DNA of 64,000 nucleotides from JABDMH01 sp965223025 (GCA_965223025.1 CBDCVP010000023.1:310001-374000), one strand, 5' to 3'; shown: positions 37,198-47,343, numbered from the stretch's first letter. The notes: generated by a model from the letters alone, not told the origin. Made by a program: numbers and translations.

Positions 37198-40100
37198 CTA
37201 GCATTAAGAATTAATAATAAGATAACAATTATGAACTAAAAAACTAAATGATATGTCACATAATTTAGGTCCTGTACGTCCTGTTAATCGAGTAATCGGT
37301 CCCGATTCCGGTAATCCTGCAACTAGTGGAAATGTATGGCTTGATGACAGTTTATCCCCTTCTGTTTCTGTTCCTGCACATGGTAGTGTAAAGTTTGTGA
37401 TTTTACATTTTACCAATGCCATTTTTCCTAGCGGCAATCGATTGGAAGTAGCTTTGGGCAATGGTCAAATAGATGAATTTGATGGTAGTTCCGGAATGGA
37501 CTTCTTTACCCGCCCGGTAAAAGTTACAGATGGCCAAAATGTAGAAGTGCGGTACATAACAGATGGCAATAGCAGCGGCGGCGTTACCTTGTTAGAATAC
37601 GGGCAAGCCGAAGAATACGACTCGGGAGGAGACTTGTCAAAAGTAAACCCAGATGCGTTTTTACATGAGAACCCTTATAGAGAGCCCCGGTTCGAAACCA
37701 GGGGAGGAGGCACCCGTTGGGACAATGTAGCCTGCCTAAGCCCTGCAACCAACCCATTAATACAGGCAGCCAAAAGCGTAGGTATTATTTTCATGGTTCA
37801 CGACGGCCACGTATCGTCCTGCTCCGGTACATTAATACAACCCGATTTATTTTTGCTATCGGGCCATTGTGCAGATAGCGCTAGCAATATCGAAGCTCGC
37901 TCGGGTTCGGTTTGTTTTAGTTTTGCAACCAATTGCGACAATAGTAAACCCACCAGCTACGAGCCACTTTTTTTTAAGGTTACAGAACGAGTGGTCGTAG
38001 AGGTGGATGGTTCTGGATCCGCACAAGATGGCGACTATGATTATGCCCTACTGCGCCTTAGTGGAAACCCCACAGCACACGGCATACCACCCGCAACCAT
38101 CAGGTTAGACCTACCTGCAATTGGCGAACCCGCCTTTGCAATTCATCATCCAAACGGTACAGTAAAAAAAATTACCAGTGCATCTGTTAACCCTAGAATT
38201 ACTGAGGTAACCCCATTATCTCAAATTCTGCGTTTGGAGAATATAGATTTAAAAGGAGGTAGCTCCGGCTCCGGCCTGTTCGATGCAAACGGGCAGCTTA
38301 TTGGCTTAAACAATTGGGTAGGTGGTGCCAATTCTATTAACGGCATATTACGGCGTATTGCCAACCCACCAGATATAAGTATACCCCGCGATGTAATGAT
38401 TGTTATGGACCGCTCCGGCAGTATGGATGATGTAGGGCTAAGTGGCGAGTTAAAGATTGAAGAAGCCAAAGATGCAGGCTCGCTTTTTGTACAACTAATA
38501 CGAAACAACCAAGGCGATAAAATAGGCATGGTTTCATTTAGCACCAGCGCGTCTAACCCAATAGATTTTACCCTTAAAGACGTAACCCCCCCCAATAAAA
38601 TGAACCTTGTTGGGTCACCACCAGATTATTCCGGCGGAAGCATTGGTGGCCTAACCGCAGGCGGAGCAACATCTATAGGCGACGGAGTAAGAGCTGCATT
38701 AACACAGTTTGATAACAGCCGGACTTCAGATAAAGCCATACTCCTATTAACAGACGGGTTGCAAAACAGAGACCCTTTAATACAAAATATAGAGACGCAA
38801 ATAGGCAATACCCGGTTATGTATAATAGGTTATGGTACAGACGCTAACCTAGATGGGAGCCTCTTAACAAGATTGGCATGGGACTACAATGGCAGCTATG
38901 CCGTGGCAAGGAACAAGATGGAACTTAGCAAATTTTTTGCCATTTGTTTTGGAGAAATTTTTGCAGATGGCGCAGTAGTGGATCCCTTTCACACATTACC
39001 CGCAGGTAGCGAGATGGCTGACCCCGTTACCATAAACATTTGCGAAGAACAAAGCATAACCGTAGTATTAGGTTGGGACAAACCACACAACAATTTGTCA
39101 CTGCAGCTAATATCGCCTAATGGTAAAACCCTATTACCAGACGCGCCCAATGTAGTGTCAGACTCCGGAAAAACTTGGGCTTTTATGCGCATACAACTAC
39201 CTTTTGAAACAGAACGGGCAGGGCAGTGGAAAATAGAAGTGTTTAGGCCACAAGGCTCCGTAATAGAGTTTGCCACCCACAATACAAACCGCAGCATAAA
39301 ATACTTTTTAAACGTTGTGGCACAGGGCGGGGCCAAGCTTAAAAACCTAAGCTCCAGAAAACGCGTATATACAGGCGATGATATTTTTCCTAAACTAAGG
39401 CTTCAATATCCAAACAATACAATTCCGGCCAATATAAAAATGGAATTAACCCTTACCAGGCCTGGCCAGAGCCTCGGTAATTTGGTGGTTAAAGAAGGAC
39501 TTAAAACATCCACCATAATAGCAGGAGATGCCATACCGGCACGCTATAAAACCTTAAAAGATATAGAAACCCAAAACGGTGGAACTTTGGTAAGTTTTAC
39601 TGAGCAGGAGTTCGAGCTTTTAAACATTTTTGAAGAAGGTAAAACCTTAGAGCCATCTGGTATTTACGGAAAAATACTAACCAATATTACCCAAAAAGAA
39701 GGGCATTATACCTTTAAAGTAAATGCCGCTTATGGCCAAGGCTGTTTAAGTAGCCGTGAGGCCAACTGGGCTATTTATGTAAGTGTAGGTATAGACCCAG
39801 ACAATACCGATGTAAAAACACAAATTATCGAAACACTACCAGGTGGCAAACAAAGGGTAACCATTAGTTTTACTCCAAAAGATAAATATGGCAATTACCT
39901 GGGCCCTGGCAAGCTAGGAGAGCTAACTGTTTTTCCGGCTGCAGGCAACGAATTAACAGGTGATATTTCCGATTTAGAAAATGGCACTTATGTACAGGAA
40001 GTTATCAAAGAAGCCGATCCTACTACTATACCAGGTATTACAATAGTTCAAGATGAAAGACCACCTATATTAATTTGTCCAGGATCATCAATTTCAACTA

Positions 40101-40305
40101 CAATTCCAATTTTTTATTTTTGGTTATTATTGGCGATACTTATTATTTTGATAATTCTGTTCTTCGTATTTTATTCTTGAAAAAAACATATAAGTTGATT
40201 TTGAAATCTAATAAGTAAACAAAGTATGATTAAAGAAGCCAGCCGCTAACATGTGATAATCATGTCAGATTGGCTATCGCCAAATCCGACAGATATCACA
40301 GAACC
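37191..40305 (+). mobile_element. candidate gene cassette 2 (trypsin-VWA protein)
   Basis: Begins GTTGCGGCTAGC (37191-37202) and ends with its near-inverse GCCAGCCGCTAAC (40238-40250): 11 of 12 positions pair with one bulged base, the cassette-type relation. It contains the single gene 37253-40180 with codon usage distinct from the left part. Confidence 0.5.
37253..40180 (+). CDS. trypsin-like protease, von Willebrand A and C-terminal membrane anchor protein
   Basis: 975 residues without N-terminal signal peptide. Order: about 140 residues of beta-rich unknown sequence; trypsin-like domain (about 170-370) with His in LLSGHCADS, Asp in DYDYALLRL and Ser in GGSSGSGLFDANG; von Willebrand A domain (about 380-560) with complete MIDAS (DRSGSMDD, AGGATSIGDG, LLTDGLQNRD); Ig-like/beta domains to about 940; a C-terminal hydrophobic helix (WLLLAILIILIILFFVF) ending the chain, so it may be tail-anchored. 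Alone in candidate cassette 2. The role is unknown; a protease plus MIDAS protein without Sec signal is unusual and compatible with defence or regulated proteolysis, but this is conjecture. Confidence 0.75.
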   Translation: MSHNLGPVRPVNRVIGPDSGNPATSGNVWLDDSLSPSVSVPAHGSVKFVILHFTNAIFPSGNRLEVALGNGQIDEFDGSSGMDFFTRPVKVTDGQNVEVRYITDGNSSGGVTLLEYGQAEEYDSGGDLSKVNPDAFLHENPYREPRFETRGGGTRWDNVACLSPATNPLIQAAKSVGIIFMVHDGHVSSCSGTLIQPDLFLLSGHCADSASNIEARSGSVCFSFATNCDNSKPTSYEPLFFKVTERVVVEVDGSGSAQDGDYDYALLRLSGNPTAHGIPPATIRLDLPAIGEPAFAIHHPNGTVKKITSASVNPRITEVTPLSQILRLENIDLKGGSSGSGLFDANGQLIGLNNWVGGANSINGILRRIANPPDISIPRDVMIVMDRSGSMDDVGLSGELKIEEAKDAGSLFVQLIRNNQGDKIGMVSFSTSASNPIDFTLKDVTPPNKMNLVGSPPDYSGGSIGGLTAGGATSIGDGVRAALTQFDNSRTSDKAILLLTDGLQNRDPLIQNIETQIGNTRLCIIGYGTDANLDGSLLTRLAWDYNGSYAVARNKMELSKFFAICFGEIFADGAVVDPFHTLPAGSEMADPVTINICEEQSITVVLGWDKPHNNLSLQLISPNGKTLLPDAPNVVSDSGKTWAFMRIQLPFETERAGQWKIEVFRPQGSVIEFATHNTNRSIKYFLNVVAQGGAKLKNLSSRKRVYTGDDIFPKLRLQYPNNTIPANIKMELTLTRPGQSLGNLVVKEGLKTSTIIAGDAIPARYKTLKDIETQNGGTLVSFTEQEFELLNIFEEGKTLEPSGIYGKILTNITQKEGHYTFKVNAAYGQGCLSSREANWAIYVSVGIDPDNTDVKTQIIETLPGGKQRVTISFTPKDKYGNYLGPGKLGELTVFPAAGNELTGDISDLENGTYVQEVIKEADPTTIPGITIVQDERPPILICPGSSISTTIPIFYFWLLLAILIILIILFFVFYS

Positions 40306-40312
40306 GTTGAAC
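40238..40312. other. attC-like site of cassette 2
   Basis: Core GCTAAC (inverse, 40245-40250) to GTTGAAC (40306-40312), about 70 bases. Between them lies an imperfect hairpin: GTGATA (40253-40258) pairs TATCAC (40294-40299), then TGTC-A-GATT-GGC pairs GCC-A-AATC-C-GACA with single extra bases, as in attC extrahelical positions. This is the best attC candidate of the window by eye. Confidence 0.55.
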
Positions 40313-40403
40313 AAACCCCCATGGATTCTGTATTAAATAGTTCGTTTCCATGAGCTGAATGGTTCCGTATTTGCAGATAGAAAGTTAGTCAAAGGATGCA
40401 GAT

Positions 40404-40601
40404 ATGAAATCAAGAGAATCGCTGATAGAAGACTATGGTTCTTACATGACTTTAAAGAATTATAGCGAGCAAACCATCTCAAGCTACCTTCGCACTGTAC
40501 GCATGTTTTATGATTATCGCAAGGAGAGCAAGATGCGTGGTAGAATCAGTCAGGAGCACGCAAAGCAGTACTTGTTGATGCGCATAAAGAGCGGGTGTTA
40601 A
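40404..40601 (+). pseudogene. N-terminal shard of the same tyrosine recombinase
   Basis: 65 residues reading MKSRESLIEDYGSYMTLKNY and then SEQTISSYLRTVRMFYDYRK, the SAM-like core-binding N-terminus of the XerD-type family, cut after SGC. The leader (TTTGCAGATAGAAAGTTAGTC, ending just before ATG) recurs at about 60420-60460. It complements the catalytic relic at 35425-35872 but lies downstream of the cassettes, so the gene was split or two copies decayed. Confidence 0.75.
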
Positions 40602-40622
40602 GTGATAGACGCAGACATTCCT
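40598..40622. repeat. 25-base exact direct repeat, copy 1
   Basis: Starts TTAAGTGATAGACGCAGAC and is followed by CATTCCT; identical to 55230-55254. It lies right after the recombinase shard, and both copies precede a frameshifted accessory gene. Confidence 0.7.
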
Positions 40623-40783
40623 CTAAGTTTCCCTTTATTAGAGGAAAAATATAGATTTATAAGAAAATAAATTATGCTTGGAATTTGGCTCTAAAAAAGA
40701 TGGAGAAACGAAATTATTACAATTGCTTCTTGTGGCCTCACTTTTATTGATATGTTTAGGAATGGCTTTAGCGATGTGATTCT

Positions 40784-41522
40784 ATGAAAATCAAAAAAAA
40801 GGAATGCTTTCAGGCTAATTTGGTTTGGCATTTTTGCCACTTTTTTCATATGGCAGTGGTCAACATACCAGTCGCGGGATCTCCCGGATAATACATTCAT
40901 AAACAGCGAGAAGGTCACTGTAGAGACATCAACTGATAAAATTACTTTTATTCCAAACCCTTTAATTCAAAAAAATGAAATAATATTTTTTCATGGGGGA
41001 CTAACTGATCCAAGTGCCTATGCCCCTCTTTGCCGAGAGATCGCTGAAAACGGATTTACCTGTCACCTGATAAAAATGAATTGGCGAATGCCCAAGTGGG
41101 ATTATAGGAAAATTGACTATATGTTCGACCTGAAAAATGGAAACTATGTCATTGGCGGACATTCTCAAGGGGCAAAGGTGGCTGCACAGTTTGTATTTGA
41201 GAATCCCAATCTAATGAAAGGACTTTTTCTTCTAGGTACAAGCCACCCAAGAGATTATGATTTATCGAACAGAACAATCCCGGCTATTAAGATTTACGCT
41301 GAGTTAGACGGATTGGCCAGTGTTTCTGAAGTAATGGAAAATAAAGCGAAATTGCCCAAGAACACTACACTGCAATTAATCAAAGGCGGTAACCACTCTC
41401 AATTTGGCTATTTGGGCAGATTATTTACAGATAGAACCGCGGAAATTGATTTAACTAAACAACAGCAGTTGATAATCGAATCATTAGCAGAGTTTTTTAA
41501 AGAAGTAGAAAACAGAAACTAA
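40784..41522 (+). pseudogene. alpha/beta hydrolase, frameshifted at an A8 tract
   Basis: Intact C-terminal frame from 41076 (148 residues, nucleophile GGHSQGAKVAAQF, GGNHSQFGYLG with His). Its frame is open upstream to 40788 and reads WFGIFATFFIWQWSTYQSR (one membrane helix) and IIFFHGGLTDPSAYAP (oxyanion loop), but has no start there. A good start, MKIKKK at 40784, is in a different frame, joined at the A run 40793-40800. One base more or fewer in that run restores one ORF of about 245 residues. Membrane-anchored hydrolase, PF12695-like; substrate unknown. Confidence 0.75.
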
Positions 41523-41536
41523 AAGTATATACTTTT
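41521..41536. promoter_or_regulatory. 16-base perfect palindrome after the hydrolase
   Basis: AAAAGTATATACTTTT directly after the stop of the hydrolase relic. May be an operator or remnant terminator; no U-tract follows. Confidence 0.35.
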
Positions 41537-41907
41537 CGAATCACTGGAGCCACAGCCGCTATAGCAAGTATTTCTTTAGTCCTTTTGATACGAGCAGAAG
41601 TGACAGCTATCTGATGTGTATTTCTTGCCAGATAACTGATGATATTCTTGGGATCATAGGAGTTCTTTTAGCAAATACAGTCCATAGATTTCGATATAGC
41701 TCTTTTAAGACATAAATTGATAAGTGCAAGGTTGAAGGTGTACAAATCAAAATTAACGGATGAACAATTTAAACCGGCTAATGAAGCTGGATCGAAAATA
41801 AGCGATTGGAGGGTTTTAGCAAGCAGGAATCAATACTTTTCAGCAATTCGTGGATTAAATTGGCGTTGGAACGGGATCAGAATTCTCGCTATCCTCAATA
41901 GTCATGT
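41537..41907. other. upstream region of the MalT-like regulator, no credible gene
   Basis: No frame here looks coding; a 64-codon open frame at 41717-41911 lacks a motif. Holds probably the promoter of the regulator. Confidence 0.35.
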
Positions 41908-44556
41908 ATGAAAGAATCAAGAACCAAAGCTATATATTGCAACTATTACAATCCGTCTAAAGTGCTACTAACGAAGCTACATATCCCAACACTGTCCCAG
42001 AAGCTGGTGTACCGAAGAAGACTTTTTGATAAGCTCAACGAGGGGATGTCTAGAAAGCTCATGCTAGTTTCGGCTCCGGCAGGCTACGGTAAAACAACAA
42101 TCATTACCCAGTGGGTAAAGAAGTACAACATCCCCACTGCTTGGTTCTCGGTAGACACCAGAGACAACGCCCCCCATAAATTCCTTCGTTTTCTGATCAG
42201 TAGCATTCAAACCATCCATGAGCAGATCGGAAGAATATCTTTGGAGTTTCTAAAACTGCCTAGTAAGGTAGATATAGAATCCATCATCGATTTACTTATA
42301 AATGATCTATTGGAAATTGACGAGGATCTACTCTTGGTATTGGACGATTTCCATCTCATTCATGACGAGCAAATAGGCAAAAGCATTTCATTTCTATTGG
42401 AATTCAAACCGGACCATTTTCATATCGCCATCGTTACCAGATCGGACCCCAACCTTCCAATAGCGCGGCTGAGAAGTCAAAATGAAATAACAGAAATAAG
42501 AGCAGCCGATTTAAGCTTTTCTGAACAGGTTACCGCAGAGTTATTCAATAAGAAATTGAACCTAGACATTGATGCCACCGACCTAAAACTCCTTGACACC
42601 ATGATTGAAGGCTGGATTGCGGGGCTTCAATTGGTGGCACTAACCATTCAAGGCAAGAAAAACAAATCGGAATACATCGCTAAAATAGCCGGCGACAATA
42701 GGTACATCATGGACTACCTGATTGAAGAAGTACTGGATAGCCAGAATCAGGAGATGCGGAAATTCCTACTGTTAACTTCTATCCTTGAGCGGTTGAATGG
42801 TTCGCTATGCGATGCGTTGCTGCAAACCAATAATAGTCAGTTACTATTAGAAGAACTTGACAATACAAACACCTTTATCATCCCTCTGGACAACGAAAGG
42901 CAATGGTACCGCTATCACCATCTTTTTGCCGACCTGCTGCAAAAGCAACTGGTCGTTCAGCATAATGAGAAGGTACTGGCTTTGCACAAGAAAGCGAGCC
43001 GTTGGTTTGAAAAAAACGACCTGCCTATGTTGGCGATTGAACATGCGCTGGCGGCAGATGACATGCCAGGGGCCATGCGGCAAATCATCCAAATCGTTGA
43101 TCATTTATGGGAAACTTCCCAGGTGGCTCCGATCCTGAAGTACGGTAAGTTATTTTCAGAAGCAGAGATCATCGCCAATCCCAACTTCGGCATCATGTAC
43201 GCTTGGGCATTGACGGTCTCTGGTGATTTAGAAACGGGGCAAATCCACCTACATCAGCTCGAGAAAAGTACCGATGACCAAAAGCTACTGGGACGGATTT
43301 ACGAAACACTCAATTTCCTAAAGGTATTGTCGGGAGAAGACGAGGCCGCGTTTAACTACTCCCAACTGGCCATCAAGAACATACCCGACAACGATATCCT
43401 TTGGCGAACCTGGGCCTACATATCCAACGGAGAAGCCTATTTATTGAGGTTTGAATTGAACCAATGTCTGAAATCTCTGCAAAAGGCCCGGGTAAAAGCT
43501 AGATTAGCCAATAATGCCGGTTTAAAGATGGTGGCCGACGCCAAAACGGCTTACGTTCTAAAGCTGACCGGAAAACATACCGAAGCTCATAAAATATGCA
43601 CCGAATTACTAAAGGATTTTGAGGAAGATGACTCCATTGATGAAGTGAGAGTGGATGTTTTGTCCTCCTTATTGCACTCGACCATCGGATCTATCCAAAT
43701 CGACCGAAACCATATTGAAGTAGGATTAAAAAATATCCGAAAGGGGTATAAGTTGTCCCGGAATGTTGTCAGCTTATCTTTTAAAGGATACGGTTTATTC
43801 TTGCTGGCCGAAGCAATGTATAAAGTAGGTCAGCTAGACCAAGCTTTAAAGACTATAACAGATATGGAAGAACTGTTGGGCAAGAATGCTGCTCAGTGGC
43901 TATCCGTCTTAGCTTATTCACTAAGAAGCAAACTATTGATCGAAAAAGGGGAATTAAAAGAAGCTAGCACCCTACACCAACAGAAAATTAAAGGGGATAG
44001 GAATCATGACTACGAAAAACAATATTTTGGTATAGCTCATGCACGCTTTTTAATCGCTAATCATAAGCAAGAGGAAGCCCTAGACTTGCTCAAGAAACTA
44101 GCGATTGACTTAGTCAGTAATCATGCGATTGAGTTGCTGATTGAGGTAGCATTAGTGAAAGCTAAAGCACTTTCCTGCCGCTATGAAAAGCAGAGGGCAC
44201 AAAGCGCCGTTACGCAGGCCATGCAGTATGCACAATCCGAAAACCTGGTGAGGATTTTCATTAACGAAGGAGAAACGATTGAGCAACTGGTGAAAGAAAT
44301 TGCCAGGGAAAAGTTGACGAGAAGTTCCTCGGCCCTAGATGTCATCTCCAAAGATTACGTACATCAACTCATTATGGCCTTTGATCTGGAGACTAAACGA
44401 GTGGTACCGCAACTGCAGGAAGATCTAAGCAGCCGAGAGATGGAGGTATTGCGGCTACTCTCTAACAAACATTCCAATAACGAAATAGCTGCGTATTCCG
44501 GTGATGTTGACCCCCGCATTCCGGAGCAAGCTGACCCCCTAGTTCCGGCAAGCTGA
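41908..44556 (+). pseudogene. MalT/LuxR-type ATP-dependent regulator, 5' part interrupted by IS21 element
   Basis: The first 861 codons (41908-44490) encode a STAND-type regulator: helical N-terminus LLTKLHIPTLSQKLVYRRRL, Walker A SAPAGYGKTT (about residue 57), Walker B LLLVLDDFHLIHD, RSDPNLPIARLRS sensor, TPR-like helical repeats (about 400-800), and the beginning of the LuxR helix-turn-helix SSREMEVLRLLSNKHSNNEIA. The HTH is cut at 44490 by an IS21-family element and the frame runs a few junk codons to 44556. The missing recognition helix is at 47157-47281. It would bind an inducer and activate the adjacent redox genes. Confidence 0.85.
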
Positions 44557-44765
44557 CCCCCTATTGAGAGAGGAGATCGGTGAGCATGATTCCGGCAAGC
44601 TGACCCCCAAATAAAGGGATGGTTCAGTAAAGATTCCGGCAAGCTGACCCCCAAAGGGTCAAACTGTGCAGGACTGACATTCCGACATGCTGACCCCCTG
44701 TGGGTCTCCCAAGGAACAGAAATTCATATCCATACATTAGGTCATTTACTAATATAAATAGTGAC

Positions 44766-46316
44766 ATGGCCTATCAATCTAAACGTATGGAAGAAGTAAG
44801 ACAAATCATCAGTGCCTATTTAAAGACGAGTAAATACAAGGTTGTCGCACGCCAGCTGGGCATATCAAAGAACACAGTGCGTAAATATCTGCGACTTGTC
44901 GAACGAGTAGATTTACCAAAGGAGGATCTGTTGAGACTAGAAGATGAAGACCTCAAAACATTGATTTATCCAGCAGGCATGATCGAAGAATCTGAGCGCA
45001 TACAAACCTTTACCAGCCTAGTAGATTACTGGCTATCAGAACTTCGCAGAATAGGAGTGACTAGGCAACTACTATGGCAGGAATACAGAGCAGATCATCC
45101 AGATGGGTTTGCGTACAGTCAGTTTTGTGAGAAATTGAGTCAGCACATAGAAAGCCGGAAGCTAACCATCCATTTGAAGCATGAACCTGGAAGAGAGATA
45201 ATGGCAGATTTTGCAGGTAAAAAACTTAGCTGGATAGACAGGGAAACCGGAGAGGTGGTGCCCACAGAAGTTATCGTTGCAGTATTTCCTTTCAGTCAGT
45301 ACACCTTTGTGATGGCTGTAGACACACAGCAAACACCAGATGTGGTACATGGACTCAACCATGCGTTACTATATTTTGGTGGCTCACCTCATGCGATGCT
45401 ATCAGATAACTTCGCTGCCTATGTGAAAAAGGCAGATCCATATGAACCTACTTTTACCGAACTAAGTACCCAGATGGGAGCCCACTATAACCTGGATCTA
45501 CAAGCTTGCCGGGTAGCAAAGCCAAAAGACAAAGCAAGTGTTGAAAACATGGTGAGCATCGTGTATACCCGTATATATGCAGAACTGCGCAATGAGCAAT
45601 TTTTCAGCCTCAAGGCGTTAAATGCTGCTATCAGAGAAAAGCTTGAGAAGCATAACAGTGAGCCCTTCCAGAAAAAACAGGGTAGTCGGAAAAGCATATT
45701 TGAACAATATGAAAAGCCTTTGCTAAGGCCTTTGCCCAGTGCTCTGTTTGAACTCAAAAGACAGAAAAAGGCGAGTGTAGGAAAGAACTACCACATCTAC
45801 CTTGGAAAAGAAAAAGAATACTATTCTGTTCATTACTCCCATGTAGGTAAACGAGTAGATGTAAGGTATAGCTCTAGCGTGTTGGAGATATACTATAAGC
45901 AAAGTCGTATTGCAGTCCACCAGCGCACTGGCAAAAAGTATACGACAACCGCAGAGCATATGCCTGAGAAGCATAAGATCTATGAGCGTCTACATGGATA
46001 TAGTAGTAGCGAGTTTACCAGCCTGGCAAAAAACATCGGCCAGATGACACAATGGGCTATCCAACAGATTTTGATCTCCACCTTTTACGAAGAGCAATCC
46101 TACAAGAGCTGCTTGGGCGTGCTGAGTCTGGCTAAGAAATATTCTCATCCTCGGCTTGAAGCAGCTTGCAAGAAATGTCATCAGATCGGCAAGGTCAATT
46201 ACACCCTTTTGAAAAGGATATTAGAAAAAAATCTTGACCAAACCCAACCTGAACTATTTGCCACAAAATCTCCCCAAGACCACGAAAATATAAGGGGAAA
46301 AGAGGCTTATCAATAA
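44766..46316 (+). CDS. istA: IS21-family transposase IstA
   Basis: 516 residues from ATG 44766 (MAYQSKRMEEVRQII); an upstream frame to 44700 lacks a good start. Helix-turn-helix VVARQLGISKNTVRKYLRL at the N-terminus, then a DDE retroviral-integrase-like core (IMADFAGKKLSW..., PHAMLSDNFAAYV, KDKASVENMVSIVYTRIYAELRN) with Asp-Asp-Glu, and the SH3-like C-terminal beta-barrel. It performs DNA strand transfer with IstB. The element is full length, so may still be active. Confidence 0.9.
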   Translation: MAYQSKRMEEVRQIISAYLKTSKYKVVARQLGISKNTVRKYLRLVERVDLPKEDLLRLEDEDLKTLIYPAGMIEESERIQTFTSLVDYWLSELRRIGVTRQLLWQEYRADHPDGFAYSQFCEKLSQHIESRKLTIHLKHEPGREIMADFAGKKLSWIDRETGEVVPTEVIVAVFPFSQYTFVMAVDTQQTPDVVHGLNHALLYFGGSPHAMLSDNFAAYVKKADPYEPTFTELSTQMGAHYNLDLQACRVAKPKDKASVENMVSIVYTRIYAELRNEQFFSLKALNAAIREKLEKHNSEPFQKKQGSRKSIFEQYEKPLLRPLPSALFELKRQKKASVGKNYHIYLGKEKEYYSVHYSHVGKRVDVRYSSSVLEIYYKQSRIAVHQRTGKKYTTTAEHMPEKHKIYERLHGYSSSEFTSLAKNIGQMTQWAIQQILISTFYEEQSYKSCLGVLSLAKKYSHPRLEAACKKCHQIGKVNYTLLKRILEKNLDQTQPELFATKSPQDHENIRGKEAYQ

Positions 46317-46347
46317 CTAATTATTTAAAAACAAAAAACATCAAATT

Positions 46348-47082
46348 ATGAAGAATGCAACTTTAGAAACCATGAAAGATCTCAAATTGGGAGGCATGGC
46401 TTCCACCTATGAGGCGGTACTGAACCTTCCAGTCAATCAACATCCTGACAATCATGAACTCATCGCACAACTCATTGACTCCGAACAGCTCTACCGCTCT
46501 AACAAAAGGATGAATCTATTTGTCCGACTGAGCAAACTCCGATACCATGCCAATCTAAAAGATCTGGATTATTCATCCTCGAGAAATCTGAAAAAAGAGC
46601 ATATTACCAAACTTGCTGACGCAGCCTATATTGATAGAAGTGAAAACATACTCATCACCGGACCTACCGGCTGCGGCAAATCTTTCTTGGCTTGTGCGCT
46701 TGGGCATCAGGCCTGTGTCCTAGGAAAAAGAACACTCTACTTCAACCTCAACCGATTCACTGAGCAGATCACTCTAGCAAAAACAGATGGCACACTCATT
46801 AAGTGGCTAAACAGATTAAACAAAGCGAAGCTGATTATTCTAGATGATTTTGGTCTTCAACCATTGTCTCAGTCCGTCTTGCTTATCATCCTCCAGATAC
46901 TAGAAGATCGATATGAAAAAGCAGCTACGATTGTTTGTTCACAACTACCCGTGTCAAAATGGCATGCATACCTAAATGATCCCACTATCGCCGATGCCAT
47001 CCTTGACCGCCTTGTACCTAAAGCTCACAGAATAGAATTAAAAGGAAAAAGCATGAGAAAACAAGCAAAACAATTATCTTAA
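46348..47082 (+). CDS. istB: IS21-family ATPase helper IstB
   Basis: 244 residues, AAA+ ATPase: Walker A GPTGCGKS (about 108-115), Walker B KLIILDDFGLQPL, Sensor 1 VCSQLPVSKWHAYL. Needed by IstA for transposition. Starts 31 bases after istA with an A-rich leader; standard istA-istB order. Confidence 0.9.
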   Translation: MKNATLETMKDLKLGGMASTYEAVLNLPVNQHPDNHELIAQLIDSEQLYRSNKRMNLFVRLSKLRYHANLKDLDYSSSRNLKKEHITKLADAAYIDRSENILITGPTGCGKSFLACALGHQACVLGKRTLYFNLNRFTEQITLAKTDGTLIKWLNRLNKAKLIILDDFGLQPLSQSVLLIILQILEDRYEKAATIVCSQLPVSKWHAYLNDPTIADAILDRLVPKAHRIELKGKSMRKQAKQLS

Positions 47083-47156
47083 GTCACCAATGGATATGAT
47101 TTTTTGGTTGGGGGTCAACATCCCGGAACGTGGGGGTCAGCTTGGTCGGAATATGC

Positions 47157-47281
47157 AATCCGATATACTGTACATTTCGCTTAGTACCGTTAAAACGCAC
47201 ATCAGCCATATTCTGGCAAAGTTGGTTGCCAGGAATCGCCGGGAAGCTACCGAAATTGCTCTTGAAAAGGGGCTCATCTGA
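47157..47281 (+). pseudogene. 3' part of the MalT/LuxR-type regulator
   Basis: Frame 2 from the IS21 right end reads DILYISLSTVKTHISHILAK, then LVARNRREATEIALEKGLI, the LuxR HTH recognition helix and C-terminus. It completes the HTH of the 5' part: NNEIA before the element joins DILYISLSTVK after it. The 3' part has no start codon of its own. Confidence 0.85.
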
Positions 47282-47343
47282 TTCCGTAACTCACCCCTCC
47301 TCCACAGTTTTAAGATTTCGACAAAACGAGAATCATACCCGCA

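Larger units (their letters stand above)
44491..47156. mobile_element. IS21-family insertion sequence in the MalT/LuxR gene
   Basis: About 2.67 kb with istA and istB and related ends: the left starts GCGTATTCCGG, the right ends CGGAATATGC. Both ends carry repeated subterminal boxes of the type ATTCCGGCAAGCTGACCCCC: left copies at 44491-44515, 44518-44539, 44541-44561, 44589-44608, 44633-44652 and 44679-44698; right copies on the opposite strand at 47110-47128 and 47131-47156. Multiple terminal repeats are characteristic of the family. No clean target duplication is visible. Confidence 0.85.

Noticed and set aside
41717..41911. Small open frame before the MalT-like gene
   Set aside because: Low-complexity leader, no motif, overlaps the next start.
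44766..47082. Open frames on the opposite strand in istA/istB and in the sulfatases and lyase genes
   Set aside because: Shadow frames of the genes on the other strand.
44491..47161. Target-site duplication for the IS21 element
   Set aside because: Flanks AATAGCT and AATCC are only partly alike, so the exact duplication could not be read.
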